DNA from: Sandaracinaceae bacterium
GTDB taxonomy: Bacteria > Myxococcota_A > Polyangia > Polyangiales > Sandaracinaceae
NCBI GenBank assembly: GCA_019637095.1
Contig: JAHBWG010000039.1
Span: 22,472-86,471 of the forward strand
Direction of reading: 5' to 3'
Length of the DNA: 64,000 bases
Below the pieces are notes generated by a model that ran no database searches, was not told the DNA's origin, and worked only from the letters and a program-made list of their open reading frames with translations. The position numbers and the translations under genes were made by a program. Numbering within the stretch: the first letter of the stretch is position 1; each line of letters opens with the position of its first letter. Positions 19,525-30,113 of the stretch are shown piece after piece.

Positions 19525-20096
19525 GGCCAGCCCTCGAGCGCGCCGGCCCGCTCGAGCAGCGCGATCGTCTCGGCCGCGGGCAGCCCGACGACGTTCGTGT
19601 ACGAGCCCTCGATCCGCGTGACGAGCCCGGCGCCCACGCCCTGCACGGCGTAGGCCCCCGCCTTGTCGCGCCCCTCGCCCGTCGCGACGTACCGCGCGAC
19701 CGTCGCCGCGTCGAGGGCGCGGAACCACACGCGCGTCGAGACCGCGACCGCCTCGCAGAAGCCCCCGCCGACGACGGCGACCCCGGTGATCACCTCGTGC
19801 GCGGCCCCCGCGAGGCGCGCGATCATGCGGGTGGCGTCCACGTCGTCGCGCGGCTTGCCGAGGACCGCGTCGCCCGCGACGACGACGGTGTCCGCGCCCA
19901 AGACGAAGCCCGCCTCGCGCGCCGCGACGTCGCGCGCCTTCGCGAGCGCGAGCCGCGTGGCGAGCTCGACGGGCGGGAGCCCGACGCCGAGCGCGTCCTC
20001 GTCGACGTCGCTCGCGACGACGTCGAACGCGATCCCGAGCGTCGCGAGGATCTCGCGCCGGCGCGGCGACGCGGAGGCCAGCACGCGCCGGATCAC
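19521..20096 (-). CDS. Maf-like nucleotide pyrophosphatase
   Basis: Maf proteins hydrolyse dTTP, UTP or modified nucleotides to monophosphates and act as house-cleaning enzymes or septum-formation inhibitors. The 191 residues begin with RRVLASASPRRREILATLG, the standard Maf N-terminus with the SxSPRR motif, and include the ADTVV motif in LGADTVVVAG, then LGKPRD and DKAGAYAVQGVGAGLV. All signature residues are present. The start GTG overlaps the stop of the ParA fusion gene and its stop overlaps yggS, so all three are translationally coupled. Confidence 0.93.
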   Translation of the reverse strand: MIRRVLASASPRRREILATLGIAFDVVASDVDEDALGVGLPPVELATRLALAKARDVAAREAGFVLGADTVVVAGDAVLGKPRDDVDATRMIARLAGAAHEVITGVAVVGGGFCEAVAVSTRVWFRALDAATVARYVATGEGRDKAGAYAVQGVGAGLVTRIEGSYTNVVGLPAAETIALLERAGALEGWP

Positions 20097-21685
20097 GCGC
20101 CGCCTCGCTCCTCGAGGAAGCGCCGGTAGCGCTTCACGTAAGTGCGGCTCACGTGCGCCGCGTCGAGGCGGAGGAACTTCGCGAACTCGGCCACGAAGCC
20201 GCGGACGTAGACCGGTGCCGGCAGCGCGGCGAACTCGTCCTTCTCGATCGCCTCGAGGTAGTTCAACCCGACCTTGGTCTTCACGCTCACCGCGCGCAGG
20301 TCGATCCCGAGGGCCTCGCGGACCTGGCGGATCAGGGGGCCGGAGAAGTCGGTCTCGGGCGTGATGGCGGGCGGCGGCGGGAGATCCGTCGGGCGCGCGC
20401 GGAAGGCGGGCGCCTCGTCGCGCGCGTCGTCCTCGACCGGGAAGACGCTGAGCTCGTACGGCCGGCGTCGCGCCGGATCGAGCAGCACGTCGAACGCCTC
20501 CTCGATGCGCGTGCGCACCTTGTCGAGCTCGTCCGGCGCGAACAGCCCGTAGACCGCGAGCGCGTCGGGCGCGTAGATGTCGCGCGCGCGCTTGTACGCG
20601 CGTCGCACCTCCTCGTCGGTCGCGCCGCGGTCGACCTCGAGCAGGTCGTGGTGGCTCTCGGGCGGCACCGCGCGCTCGCGGCGCAGACGCTTGCCGGCCG
20701 CGAGCGCCAGCAGGCGCCGGGCGACCTTCTCGAGGCTCTTGGCCGACTTCGCGCCGGGGCTCTCGACGAGGAGCAGGCGGCGGTTGCGCACGCTGCTCCA
20801 CGCCGTGTCGTCGTAGTCGATGTGGCCGAGGTACGCGATCGGCAGGCCGAGGCGGCGGCGCGCCGCCGTGCGCATGGCCTCGCCGAGCTCGAGGTCCGCG
20901 CGCAGCCGCGTCTGGTTCAACACGACCGCGGGCGCGAAGCTCTCCATCAGCTCGCGGACGGGATCCGCGAGCGGATCGCCGTCCTCCTCGAGCACGCGCC
21001 AGAGATCGACGGGCGGCGGACCGCCGCCGAGCGCGCGCACGCGGTCGAGCAAGCGCCGCCGCGCGCGCTCGTCCGGCACCTCGCGCCGCAGCTGGCGCAC
21101 GAACGCGTAGCGCAGGAAGCGGTAGGTGTTCTCGACGGCCGTCGGCTCCGGCATCGTCACGTACAGCGAGAGATCGGCGCCGAGGTGGAAGTCGATCAGC
21201 GTGCTCGCCAGGCCCGAGCCGACGTCCGCCACGACGTAGTCCGCGCGCAGGCCGCGGAGCCGCGCCGCGAGGTGGGCGCGCCGCGTGCGCCGGGCCGCGC
21301 CGGCGGCCGGCTCGTCGAGCCCCGCGTGGTACAGGCGCAGCCCGGGGACCGGCGTGTCGACGAGGAGCGAGGCGACCGCGTGACGCGCGGGCTCGTCCTC
21401 GCCGAGCGGATCCCAGCGCCGCCCCGTGGGCGGACGCGGGACACCCACGATCGTGTGGAGGTTCGCGCCGATCGAATCGGCGTCCGCGAGCACGACCTGC
21501 CGGCCGATCGACGCGAGGTACACGGCCAGGTTCGCCGCGACCATGCTCTTGCCCGTGCCGCCCTTGGCGCCGCAGACCGAGATGATCCGCGGGGGCCGGG
21601 TCGAGAAGCCCGGCTCCGTGGGGCCGTCCTCGCCCTCTCCCGGCTCGCGGTAGAGCAGGACCTCCTCTTCGACCGAGTCGCCCAT
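20093..21685 (-). CDS. ParA/MinD-type ATPase fused to J-like and RodZ-like HTH domains
   Basis: This 530-residue protein joins three modules. Residues 32-320 form a ParA/MinD/FlhG-like deviant Walker ATPase (CGAKGGTGKS at about 38-47; DADSIGANLH; VVADVGSG; VVLNQTR). Residues about 355-430 resemble a DnaJ J-domain (HHDLLEVDRGATDEEVRRAY), but the HPD motif is APD (YAPDAL), so Hsp70 stimulation is unlikely. Residues about 450-525 form a RodZ-type helix-turn-helix (LIRQVREALGIDLRAVSVKT, YVRGFVAEFAKFLRLD). There is no membrane anchor. It may position or count something in the cell, but the cargo is unknown. Start chosen at the Met at 21685. Confidence 0.85.
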   Translation of the reverse strand: MGDSVEEEVLLYREPGEGEDGPTEPGFSTRPPRIISVCGAKGGTGKSMVAANLAVYLASIGRQVVLADADSIGANLHTIVGVPRPPTGRRWDPLGEDEPARHAVASLLVDTPVPGLRLYHAGLDEPAAGAARRTRRAHLAARLRGLRADYVVADVGSGLASTLIDFHLGADLSLYVTMPEPTAVENTYRFLRYAFVRQLRREVPDERARRRLLDRVRALGGGPPPVDLWRVLEEDGDPLADPVRELMESFAPAVVLNQTRLRADLELGEAMRTAARRRLGLPIAYLGHIDYDDTAWSSVRNRRLLLVESPGAKSAKSLEKVARRLLALAAGKRLRRERAVPPESHHDLLEVDRGATDEEVRRAYKRARDIYAPDALAVYGLFAPDELDKVRTRIEEAFDVLLDPARRRPYELSVFPVEDDARDEAPAFRARPTDLPPPPAITPETDFSGPLIRQVREALGIDLRAVSVKTKVGLNYLEAIEKDEFAALPAPVYVRGFVAEFAKFLRLDAAHVSRTYVKRYRRFLEERGGA

Positions 21686-21708
21686 GCGCGCTCGGGTGGT
21701 ATCAGGCG

Positions 21709-22322
21709 CTACTCCGCTTCGCCAGCGGGCGCGACCGAGGCGAGGAACGGCTCCCACTCGGCGAACCGCCGGCGCTGCGCCGCGAGCGTCAGCGCGAGGC
21801 TCCAGCTCGGCCGGACGGGTCGTTTCAAGAGGTGCATCCCCGCCTCCTCCGGGAGCGACCACGCCTTCTGGAGGTTACAGCGGCGGCACGACGTCACGAG
21901 GTTCTCCCACGTCGAGCGGCCTCCGCGAGAGCGCGGGAGCACGTGATCGAGGTTGAGCTCCTTCACCCCGGGGCGGCCGGCGCAATACTGACACGTGAAG
22001 TCGTCCCGCAAGTAGACGTGACGGCGAGAGAGGCGCAGCGGCGCGCGCGGGACCCGGTTGTACGCGTCGAGCAGGAGCACGCGCGGGACGCGGATCGGGC
22101 CGCGCGCGGTGCCGATCGCCTCGTCGTCCGGGCTCGGCCGGCGCTCCGCCCACGCGTCGAAGTCGTGCGGCTCGAAGGAGGCGTCGAGCACGCGCGCCCG
22201 CCCGAGGTACAGCATCGCGAAGCCGTCGCGCGCGTCGGTGATGCGCACGGGCTGGTAGCCGCGGTTGAGCACGAGCACCGGAGAGTCGAGCCCCGTCCGC
22301 GGGGTTGGCGGGTGGGCGAGCA

Positions 22323-22323
<1 letters not shown>
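21709..22323 (-). CDS. HNH endonuclease family protein
   Basis: This 204-residue protein carries a C-terminal HNH nuclease domain: CQYCAGRPG and CRRCNLQK give the zinc knuckle, with LDHVLPRSRGG and WENLVTSC between supplying the catalytic His and Asn. The N-terminal 80 residues (VLVLNRGYQPVRITDARDGF) are the conserved domain seen in genomic, non-mobile HNH proteins across many bacteria. Cellular role is unknown. The ATG overlaps the kinase stop, so it is translated with the kinase; a 23-base gap separates it from the ParA fusion gene. Confidence 0.9.
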
Positions 22324-23897
<1,574 letters not shown>

Positions 23898-24015
23898 GGT
23901 CTTCGCACCCCACTGGCCTCACGGTCGCACGGCACGGAGGGAGGATAGCGCCATCGCCGCTCGCCCCCAAGGGTCGTCACGCGAAACGCACGAAGCGTCG
24001 AGCCGATGACCCGGC

Positions 24016-25608
24016 ATGCGCACGCTCCCTCCGCTCGCGATCCTGATCCTGGCCACCGCCTGCCTCCGCGCGCCCCCGGAGCCCGCGCCACGCGACGCGG
24101 GATCGCCCGCCGACGCCGCGGTGGAGCCGCCGCTCGCGCTCTCGAGCGTCACGGTGGCGGACGCCACGGGCGCGCCGTGGCCGCTCGAGGCGACGCCGCG
24201 CCGCCCCGTCGTGCGGCTCTCGTGGACGAGCGCGCCGCGCCTCGACGACGAGCCGCCGGTGTGGCTGCTGCACGGATCGCCCGACGACGATCTGCGCGAG
24301 GACCTCGGGCGCGCTCCCCTGCGCGTCGCGACGCGCGCTCGGATCGTCCGCGCGCGGCTCGTGGCTGGCGCGCGGAGCTGGGAGCTGCGGCCCGAGGAGC
24401 GGCTCGCGCCGGGCACGGAGCTCACGCTCGCCGTCGCTTCGTGGCTCCGCGCCGCGCACGATGGCGTGGCGATCGGGGAGCCCGCCCTGCTCGCGCTGCG
24501 CGTGAGCGACGCGCCGGAGGCCGGCGCCGAGGCGACGGCGAGCTGGCCTCCCGACGGCGCGATGACGGTGTCGCCGAGCCTGGGCGAGCTCGCCGTGCGG
24601 TTCGACGGTCCGCTCGGCGGGCTCGTCGAGGGCGCGATCGCGCTCCACGAGGGCGGGCGCCCCGAGGAGGCGAGCGTCGCGGAGGTGACGTGCGCAGAGG
24701 TCGGCTGGCCCGACGGATGGTGCGTGCGGATCGCGCCCGCGCGGCTCCTCAGGCGCGGCGCCGCGCACCGCGTCGTCGTCGGGGCGGAGCAGCTCGACGC
24801 GACGGGCGCGCCGGTCGGCCCGTTCGCGGCGACCTTCACCACCGCGCTCGACGAGCCGGCGGGCGCGCCCGCGCCGCGCCCGCCCGCCGCGTGCGCGCTC
24901 GACGAGGAGGTGAGCGAGCTCGGCTGCCTGCTCTCCGACGACGACCGCGTGGTCCTGCGCCTCGAGACGGGCGAGCCCATGCGCTGGCGCATGACCCTCG
25001 ACGGCCGGCTCGCCCTCGGCATCGCGCCACGGGGCGCCACGGTCATCGCGTTCCGCGGCCTCGGGCCGGGCCGCGCCCTCGAGGCCGAGCTCGCGCTCGA
25101 GGGGACCGGGGGCGCCGTCGCGCGCCTCACCCTCCCCGTCGAGACGAGCCCGCCGCTCGCCGCCGTCTCCATCGTCGAGGTGCGCCCGGACCCCCACGGT
25201 CCAGAGCCCACCCAAGAGTACGTGGAGCTACTAAACTACGGGGCCGTGCCCCTCTCCCTCGACGGCTTCCACCTCGCGGACCGCGACGACCGCGTCGGCG
25301 ACACGCTCTCAGGCGTGGTCGCGCCGGGCGAGCGCGTGCTCGTCGTGCCGGAGCGCTTCGACCCCGACCACCCGGCCGATCCGCCGGTCCCGCCCGGCGT
25401 GCGCCTGGTCCGCGTCGACGCCTCGCTCGGCTCGGGCGGCATCTCCAACGCGGGCGAGCCGCTCTACCTGCGCGACGCGGCGGGCCGGCGCGTGTCGGCC
25501 GCGCCCCCGCTCGCGGCGCGCCCCGGCGTCTGCCTCGTCCGCGTCGGCGAGGACATGCGCGGCGCGGAGGGCTTCGTCCTCGCGCCGTGCACCCCCGGCG
25601 TCCCATGA
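24016..25608 (+). CDS. Lipoprotein with SbsA-type Ig-like and lamin-tail domains
   Basis: This 530-residue exported protein has a signal peptide with lipobox ILATAC near residue 16. A proline/alanine linker is followed by a bacterial Ig-like (Big_5/SbsA) domain around 180-280 (SWPPDGAMTVSPSLGELAVRF and FAATFTTALDEPA). A lamin-tail domain lies at about 395-500 (IVEVRPDPHG, EYVELLNYGAVPLSLDGFHL, VAPGERVLVV). Lamin-tail domains are often in secreted or surface proteins of myxobacteria. Four cysteines near 225-235 and 295-305 could form disulfides. It is the first gene of a coupled run with the helicase and truD, an unusual mix of a surface lipoprotein and nucleic-acid enzymes. Confidence 0.75.
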   Translation: MRTLPPLAILILATACLRAPPEPAPRDAGSPADAAVEPPLALSSVTVADATGAPWPLEATPRRPVVRLSWTSAPRLDDEPPVWLLHGSPDDDLREDLGRAPLRVATRARIVRARLVAGARSWELRPEERLAPGTELTLAVASWLRAAHDGVAIGEPALLALRVSDAPEAGAEATASWPPDGAMTVSPSLGELAVRFDGPLGGLVEGAIALHEGGRPEEASVAEVTCAEVGWPDGWCVRIAPARLLRRGAAHRVVVGAEQLDATGAPVGPFAATFTTALDEPAGAPAPRPPAACALDEEVSELGCLLSDDDRVVLRLETGEPMRWRMTLDGRLALGIAPRGATVIAFRGLGPGRALEAELALEGTGGAVARLTLPVETSPPLAAVSIVEVRPDPHGPEPTQEYVELLNYGAVPLSLDGFHLADRDDRVGDTLSGVVAPGERVLVVPERFDPDHPADPPVPPGVRLVRVDASLGSGGISNAGEPLYLRDAAGRRVSAAPPLAARPGVCLVRVGEDMRGAEGFVLAPCTPGVP

Positions 25609-27758
25609 GCACGGGAGCGCTCCCGCTCGACGAGCCGGCCCGCGGGCCCGACGCCGACGTCGTCGTACAGGGCACCGTCGTGGAGCGCCGCTGGGCGAGC
25701 CCGGACGGACGCTTCGCGGTGCTGCGCGTCGAGCGCGAAGCGGCCGACGAGGCGATCGTGGTGGTCGGCGACGTGGGCGGGCTCGGCGAGAACGAGCACG
25801 CGCGCTTCCGAGGGCGCTGGGAGGATCATCCGAAGTACGGCCGGCGCCTGCGCGTCGAAGGCTGGACCCCGATCCTGCCGACGACGCGCGCGGGGCTCGC
25901 GCGCTTCTTGGGATCGGGCGTGGTCCCCGGCGTCGGCCGCGCGATCGCGCAGCGGCTGGTCGCCGCGTTCGGCGAGCGGACGCTCGACGTGATCAGCGAA
26001 CAGAGCGCGCGCCTGCGCGAGGTGCCCGGCATCGGCCGCAAGCGCGCCGAAGCGATCGCCGCCGCCGTGCGCGCCCGGCGCGCGGACGCCGAGCAGCTCA
26101 CGTTCCTGCACTCGCTCGGGCTCGGCCCGGCGCTCTCGCGCAAGCTCCGCGCGAAGTACGGCGAGCGCACCGTCGAGGTCCTGCGCGAAGATCCGTACCT
26201 CGCCGCGGAGGAGGTGAGCGGGATCGGGTTCCGCACCGCCGACCAGATCGGCCACGCCGCGGGGATCGCCGACGACGATCCGCGCCGCGCCGCGGGCGCG
26301 GTCCTGCACCTGATCGGCAAGGCCGCAGACGACGGACACGTCTACGCGCCGCTCGCGACGCTCGTGCGCGGCGCCCGCGCCCTGAACGTCCCGGAGGCGC
26401 TCATCGAGCCGGCGGTCGAGGCGCTCACCGCCCGGCAGATGCTCGTCGTCGAAGAGGACCGCGTGTACGCGCCGCCGCTCCACCGCGCGGAGGTGCGCGC
26501 CGCGGAGCGGTTCGTCGCGCTCGCGCGCCCGCGGCCCGGGCGAGAGGCCGCGGCGCGCGCGCTCGCGCTGCCGGAGGAGCTCACCGACCTGCAGCGCGAC
26601 GCCGTCCGCACCGCGCTCACGAGCGGCCTCATGGTGCTCACCGGCGGGCCCGGGACGGGCAAGACCACGACCGTCGAGGCGATCGTCGCGGCGCACGAGG
26701 CGCTCGAGCTGCGCGTGACGCTCGCCGCGCCGACCGGGCGCGCCGCCAAGCGGATGAGCGAGGCGAGCGGCCGCGAGGCACGCACGATCCACCGGCTGCT
26801 CGAGTGGGCCCCACAGTCGGGCTCCTTCGCGCGCGACGCGAACAGCCCGCTCGAGACCGACCTCGTCCTCGTCGACGAGGCCTCGATGCTCGATCTCCCG
26901 CTCGCGCGCGCGCTGCTCGACGCGATCCCGCCGTCCGCGAGCCTCGTGCTCGTTGGAGACGTCGACCAGCTCCCGCCGGTCGGCGCGGGCCAGGTGCTGC
27001 GCGAGCTCATCCGATCGGAGCGCGCGCCCGTCGTGCGCCTCGACCGCGTCTTCCGCCAGGCGCAGCAGAGCGCGATCATCCGCGGTGCGCACGACGTCTT
27101 GACAGGCCGCGCGCCCCGGCCGACCACGCGTGGGGAGAAGGGCGACGGCGACCTCTTCGTCGTGCGCGCGCACGAGCCGGCCGCGATCGTCGAGCGGCTC
27201 GTCGCGACGCTGCGGCGGATCCCCGAGGCCTACGGGCTCGACGCGCGGCGCGACGTGCAGGTGCTCGTGCCGATGCGCCGCGGCCCCGTCGGGACCGAGC
27301 GGCTCAACGAGGTCCTGCAGGAGCACCTCAACCCTCGACGCGACGCGCCGCCCGGCGTATTGCGCGCGGGCGACAAGGTGATGCAGCTCAAGAACGACTA
27401 CGAGCGCGAGGTCTTCAACGGCGACATCGGGTGGGTGCGCCGCGTCGAGGACGGCGTCACCTACGTCGAGTTCGACTCGGGCGTGCGCAGCTACGACGCC
27501 GACGCGGTCGACGCGCTCGCCCTCGCCTACGCCTCGACGATCCACAAGGCGCAGGGCTCCGAGTTCCCCGGGGTGATCGTGGTCCTGAGCGCGGGCCACC
27601 ACGTGCTCTTGTCCCGGGCGCTCCTCTACACCGCGATCACGCGCGCCAAGAAGCTCGTCGTGCTCGTCGGCGAGCCGCGCGCCATCGAGCGAGCGGCCGC
27701 CACCGTGCGCGAGCGCGACAGCTACTCGCGGCTCGCCGAGCGGATCGGGGCGTCGTGA
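25605..27758 (+). CDS. recD2: RecD2-like ATP-dependent DNA helicase
   Basis: This 717-residue superfamily-1B 5'-3' helicase has an N-terminal OB region (VVVQGTVVERRW), the helix-hairpin-helix part with PGVGRAIAQRLVAAFG and VPGIGRKRAEAIA, then the motor. Walker A is VLTGGPGTGKTTT (about residues 345-357), motif Ia is AAPTGRAAKRM, Walker B LVDEASMLD, motif III LVGDVDQLPPVG and the C-terminal AITRAKKLVVL. RecD2 acts without RecBC in many bacteria and aids DNA damage tolerance and replication restart. Length fits the shorter RecD2 type. The ATG overlaps the lipoprotein stop and its stop overlaps the truD start. Confidence 0.93.
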   Translation: MSTGALPLDEPARGPDADVVVQGTVVERRWASPDGRFAVLRVEREAADEAIVVVGDVGGLGENEHARFRGRWEDHPKYGRRLRVEGWTPILPTTRAGLARFLGSGVVPGVGRAIAQRLVAAFGERTLDVISEQSARLREVPGIGRKRAEAIAAAVRARRADAEQLTFLHSLGLGPALSRKLRAKYGERTVEVLREDPYLAAEEVSGIGFRTADQIGHAAGIADDDPRRAAGAVLHLIGKAADDGHVYAPLATLVRGARALNVPEALIEPAVEALTARQMLVVEEDRVYAPPLHRAEVRAAERFVALARPRPGREAAARALALPEELTDLQRDAVRTALTSGLMVLTGGPGTGKTTTVEAIVAAHEALELRVTLAAPTGRAAKRMSEASGREARTIHRLLEWAPQSGSFARDANSPLETDLVLVDEASMLDLPLARALLDAIPPSASLVLVGDVDQLPPVGAGQVLRELIRSERAPVVRLDRVFRQAQQSAIIRGAHDVLTGRAPRPTTRGEKGDGDLFVVRAHEPAAIVERLVATLRRIPEAYGLDARRDVQVLVPMRRGPVGTERLNEVLQEHLNPRRDAPPGVLRAGDKVMQLKNDYEREVFNGDIGWVRRVEDGVTYVEFDSGVRSYDADAVDALALAYASTIHKAQGSEFPGVIVVLSAGHHVLLSRALLYTAITRAKKLVVLVGEPRAIERAAATVRERDSYSRLAERIGAS

Positions 27759-28813
27759 GCGAGGACGCCGCCCTGCTCGCGGAGGCCGACACGAGCGCCC
27801 TCCCCTACGTGACCGCCGTACCCACGGTCGCGATCGACGGCGCGGTGCGCGCGCGCCACGAGGACTTCGTCGTGGACGAGGTGCCGGCGTACCTCCCGTC
27901 GGGCGAGGGCACGCACCTCTTCGTGCGCTTCGAGAAGACCGGCACGACGACGCCCGACGCGGTGCGCCGGATCGCGACCGCGCTCGGCGCCGACCCGCGC
28001 GCGGCGGGCTTCGCGGGGCTCAAGGACAAGCACGCCGTGACGACGCAGTGGGCGAGCTTCGAGGGCGCCGACGCGGCGCGCCTCGACGCGGCGATCGAGG
28101 GCGTGCGCGTGATCGAGGCCGCCCGGCACGGCAACAAGCTCCGCACCGGGCACCTGCGCGGCAACCGCTTCACGCTCCTGCTGCGCGGCGCCGAGCCGGC
28201 GGCCGAGCCGGCCGCGCGCGCCTGCCTCGACGCCCTCGCGGCGCGCGGCGTCCCCGCCTACTTCGGGCCGCAGCGCTTCGGCCACGACGGAGGCACGCTC
28301 GCCGAGGGGGCGCGGTGGATCTTCGGCGGCCGGCGCCCGCGGGATCGGTTCCGGCAGAAGCTCCTCGCCTCGGCGGTGCAGTCGGCGGTCTTCAACCACG
28401 TCCTCGCGGCGCGCGTGCGCGACGGGCTCCTCGACGCGGCGCTCGACGGAGATCTGCTCCAGAAGACCGACACGGGCGGGCTGTTCCTCTGCGACGACCC
28501 CGTGACCGACACCGCGCGCGCGAAGCGCTTCGAGCTGAGCGGGACCGGCCCGATGGTCGGCCCGAAGATGCGCGAGCCCGAGCGCGAGGCGCGGGCGCGC
28601 GAGCAGGCCGCCCTCACCGCGCTCGGGGTCGACGAGGCGCGCGTGCGAGCCTTCGGCAAGGCCGGCCCCGGGACACGCCGCCCGCTCCGGTTCCGGCTCG
28701 AGGCGGTCGACGTCAGGGCGGAGCCGGAGGGGCTGCGCCTCGCGTTCACCCTGCCCGCCGGCGGATACGCCACCGTCGTGCTCCGCGAGCTGCTCCGGCG
28801 CGAGGTCCTCTGA
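27755..28813 (+). CDS. truD: tRNA pseudouridine(13) synthase TruD
   Basis: TruD isomerises uridine 13 of certain tRNAs to pseudouridine. The 352 residues carry the family motifs: FVVDEVPAYLPSGEGTHLFVR near the N-terminus, catalytic Asp in FAGLKDKHAVTTQWAS, KLRTGHLRGNRFTLLLRG, YFGPQRFGHDG and the NH-type block SAVQSAVFNHVLA, and C-terminal LRFRLEAVDV with LRLAFTLPAGGYATVVLREL. Length is normal for TruD. It starts with a GTG that overlaps the helicase stop. Confidence 0.95.
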   Translation: MSEDAALLAEADTSALPYVTAVPTVAIDGAVRARHEDFVVDEVPAYLPSGEGTHLFVRFEKTGTTTPDAVRRIATALGADPRAAGFAGLKDKHAVTTQWASFEGADAARLDAAIEGVRVIEAARHGNKLRTGHLRGNRFTLLLRGAEPAAEPAARACLDALAARGVPAYFGPQRFGHDGGTLAEGARWIFGGRRPRDRFRQKLLASAVQSAVFNHVLAARVRDGLLDAALDGDLLQKTDTGGLFLCDDPVTDTARAKRFELSGTGPMVGPKMREPEREARAREQAALTALGVDEARVRAFGKAGPGTRRPLRFRLEAVDVRAEPEGLRLAFTLPAGGYATVVLRELLRREVL

Positions 28814-28967
28814 AGCCGCTCGATGATTCGACGGCCTCGAGCCGACGTCCGGCGACCGACGTCTCGGCCCCGCGGAGCAACTCGCTTGCAAGTAGCGGAC
28901 ATATGCGTCAAGCCCACGGGCACTCGGAGCGCCGCCAGAGGGCCCTCCGCCAGCGCCTGGAGATGTT

Positions 28968-29660
28968 GTGGACATTCAGAACAGACTGACCGCGTTCGCG
29001 GCGCTCGGCGCCGAGTGGGTCATGTGGCTGCTCGTGATCCTCTCGGTCGTCGTGCTCGCGATCGTGCTCGAGCGCGCGTACTTCGTCCTCGCCTCGCGTG
29101 ACGATGTCGAGGCGCTCAAGCGCGAGCTGCTGAAGCGGCTGCGCGGCGCCGACGTCGACGGAGCCAAGAAGCAGCTCAAGGCCAGCAAGTCCTTCGAGGC
29201 GCGCATCGCCCTGGCCGGGCTCGACTCGATCGAGGACGGCTACGCCGCGGCCGAGGAGCGCATGTCGGGCGAGAGCGCCCTGGCCAAGCTCGCGATGGAG
29301 CGCAACCTCGCGTTCGTCGGCACGGTCGGCAACAACGCGCCCTTCGTCGGGCTGCTCGGCACCGTCATCGGGATCATCAACGCGTTCCACCAGCTCGAGA
29401 CCAGCCAGGGGCAGGTCTCCGCGGGCCTGATGGCGGAGATCGGCGAGGCCCTCGTCGCGACGGCGATCGGCCTGCTCGTCGCCATCCCGGCGGTCGCGTT
29501 CTTCAACCTCTTCATGCGGATCATCAAGGCCCGCATCGCGCGCGGCGAGTCGCTCGGGTCCGAGGTCCTCGCGTACCTCAAGAGCACCCGCGTCCGGGGC
29601 GGCGGGCCCTACCGCGGCAAGGACGCGCCCGCCGGCGACGCCGCCGAGAGCGAGGCCTGA
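28968..29660 (+). CDS. MotA/TolQ/ExbB-type proton channel protein
   Basis: The 230-residue inner-membrane protein has three hydrophobic segments (about 15-40, 115-140, 160-185) and the family core GTVGNNAPFVGLLGTVIGIINAF plus GEALVATAIGLLVAIPAVAFFN. It forms a proton-conducting stator ring that, with the TolR/ExbD-like and TonB-like products downstream, energises an outer-membrane process. Which system is unknown, because tolA, tolB, pal and tonB-receptors are not nearby. The GTG at 28968 has GGAG eight bases ahead. The 28814-28967 gap upstream presumably holds the promoter, but I see no convincing consensus. Confidence 0.88.
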   Translation: MDIQNRLTAFAALGAEWVMWLLVILSVVVLAIVLERAYFVLASRDDVEALKRELLKRLRGADVDGAKKQLKASKSFEARIALAGLDSIEDGYAAAEERMSGESALAKLAMERNLAFVGTVGNNAPFVGLLGTVIGIINAFHQLETSQGQVSAGLMAEIGEALVATAIGLLVAIPAVAFFNLFMRIIKARIARGESLGSEVLAYLKSTRVRGGGPYRGKDAPAGDAAESEA

Positions 29661-29663
29661 TCG

Positions 29664-30086
29664 ATGGGCGCGAGCGGCGGCGGCGGCGAGGACGAAGAGA
29701 TCATCACGGCGATCAACGTCACCCCGTTGGTCGACATCGTGCTCGTCCTGCTGATCATCCTGATGGTCACGGCGAGCTACATCGTCTCGAAGAGCATCCC
29801 GATGGATCTCCCGAACGCGGTGACCGGGGACGAGACGCCGCCCCGCCAGCTCACCGTCTCGATCAACCGGGAGAACCAGCTCTACGTCGACGCCGAGGAG
29901 GTGACGTGGGAGCAGCTCCGCGCCCGCGCCCGGCAGTTCGCGTCCGAGGAGCGCGAGGCGCGCGCGGTCATCGCGGCCGATCGCGCGGTGAGCCACGGAG
30001 AGTTCATCCGGGTGATCGACATCCTGCGCGAGGTGGGCATCGTCCGCTACGCGATCAACGTGAACCCACGCGAAGAGAGCCCATGA
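29664..30086 (+). CDS. ExbD/TolR-type biopolymer transport protein
   Basis: This 140-residue single-pass membrane protein is the partner of the proton channel just upstream. A cytosolic N-terminus with EEIITAINVTPLVDIVLVLL contains the functionally important aspartate of the ExbD/TolR transmembrane helix. It is followed by a periplasmic domain with LPNAVTGDETPPRQLTVSI and FIRVIDILREVGIVRYAIN. It is separated from the channel gene by three bases. With the TonB-like gene it forms a three-gene energy-transduction set. Confidence 0.9.
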   Translation: MGASGGGGEDEEIITAINVTPLVDIVLVLLIILMVTASYIVSKSIPMDLPNAVTGDETPPRQLTVSINRENQLYVDAEEVTWEQLRARARQFASEEREARAVIAADRAVSHGEFIRVIDILREVGIVRYAINVNPREESP

Positions 30087-30113
30087 GCGCGCGCTGGCCC
30101 TAGGGATCGGGAC

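Noticed and set aside
20153..21946. Long plus-strand frame across the ParA fusion gene
   Set aside because: No recognisable domain; the minus-strand gene has a full Walker motif and operon overlaps.
24006..27758. RecD2 frame extended upstream to 24006
   Set aside because: The upstream part is an Arg/Pro/Ala-rich shadow of the lipoprotein gene; helicase homology starts at the ATG at 25605 that overlaps the lipoprotein stop.
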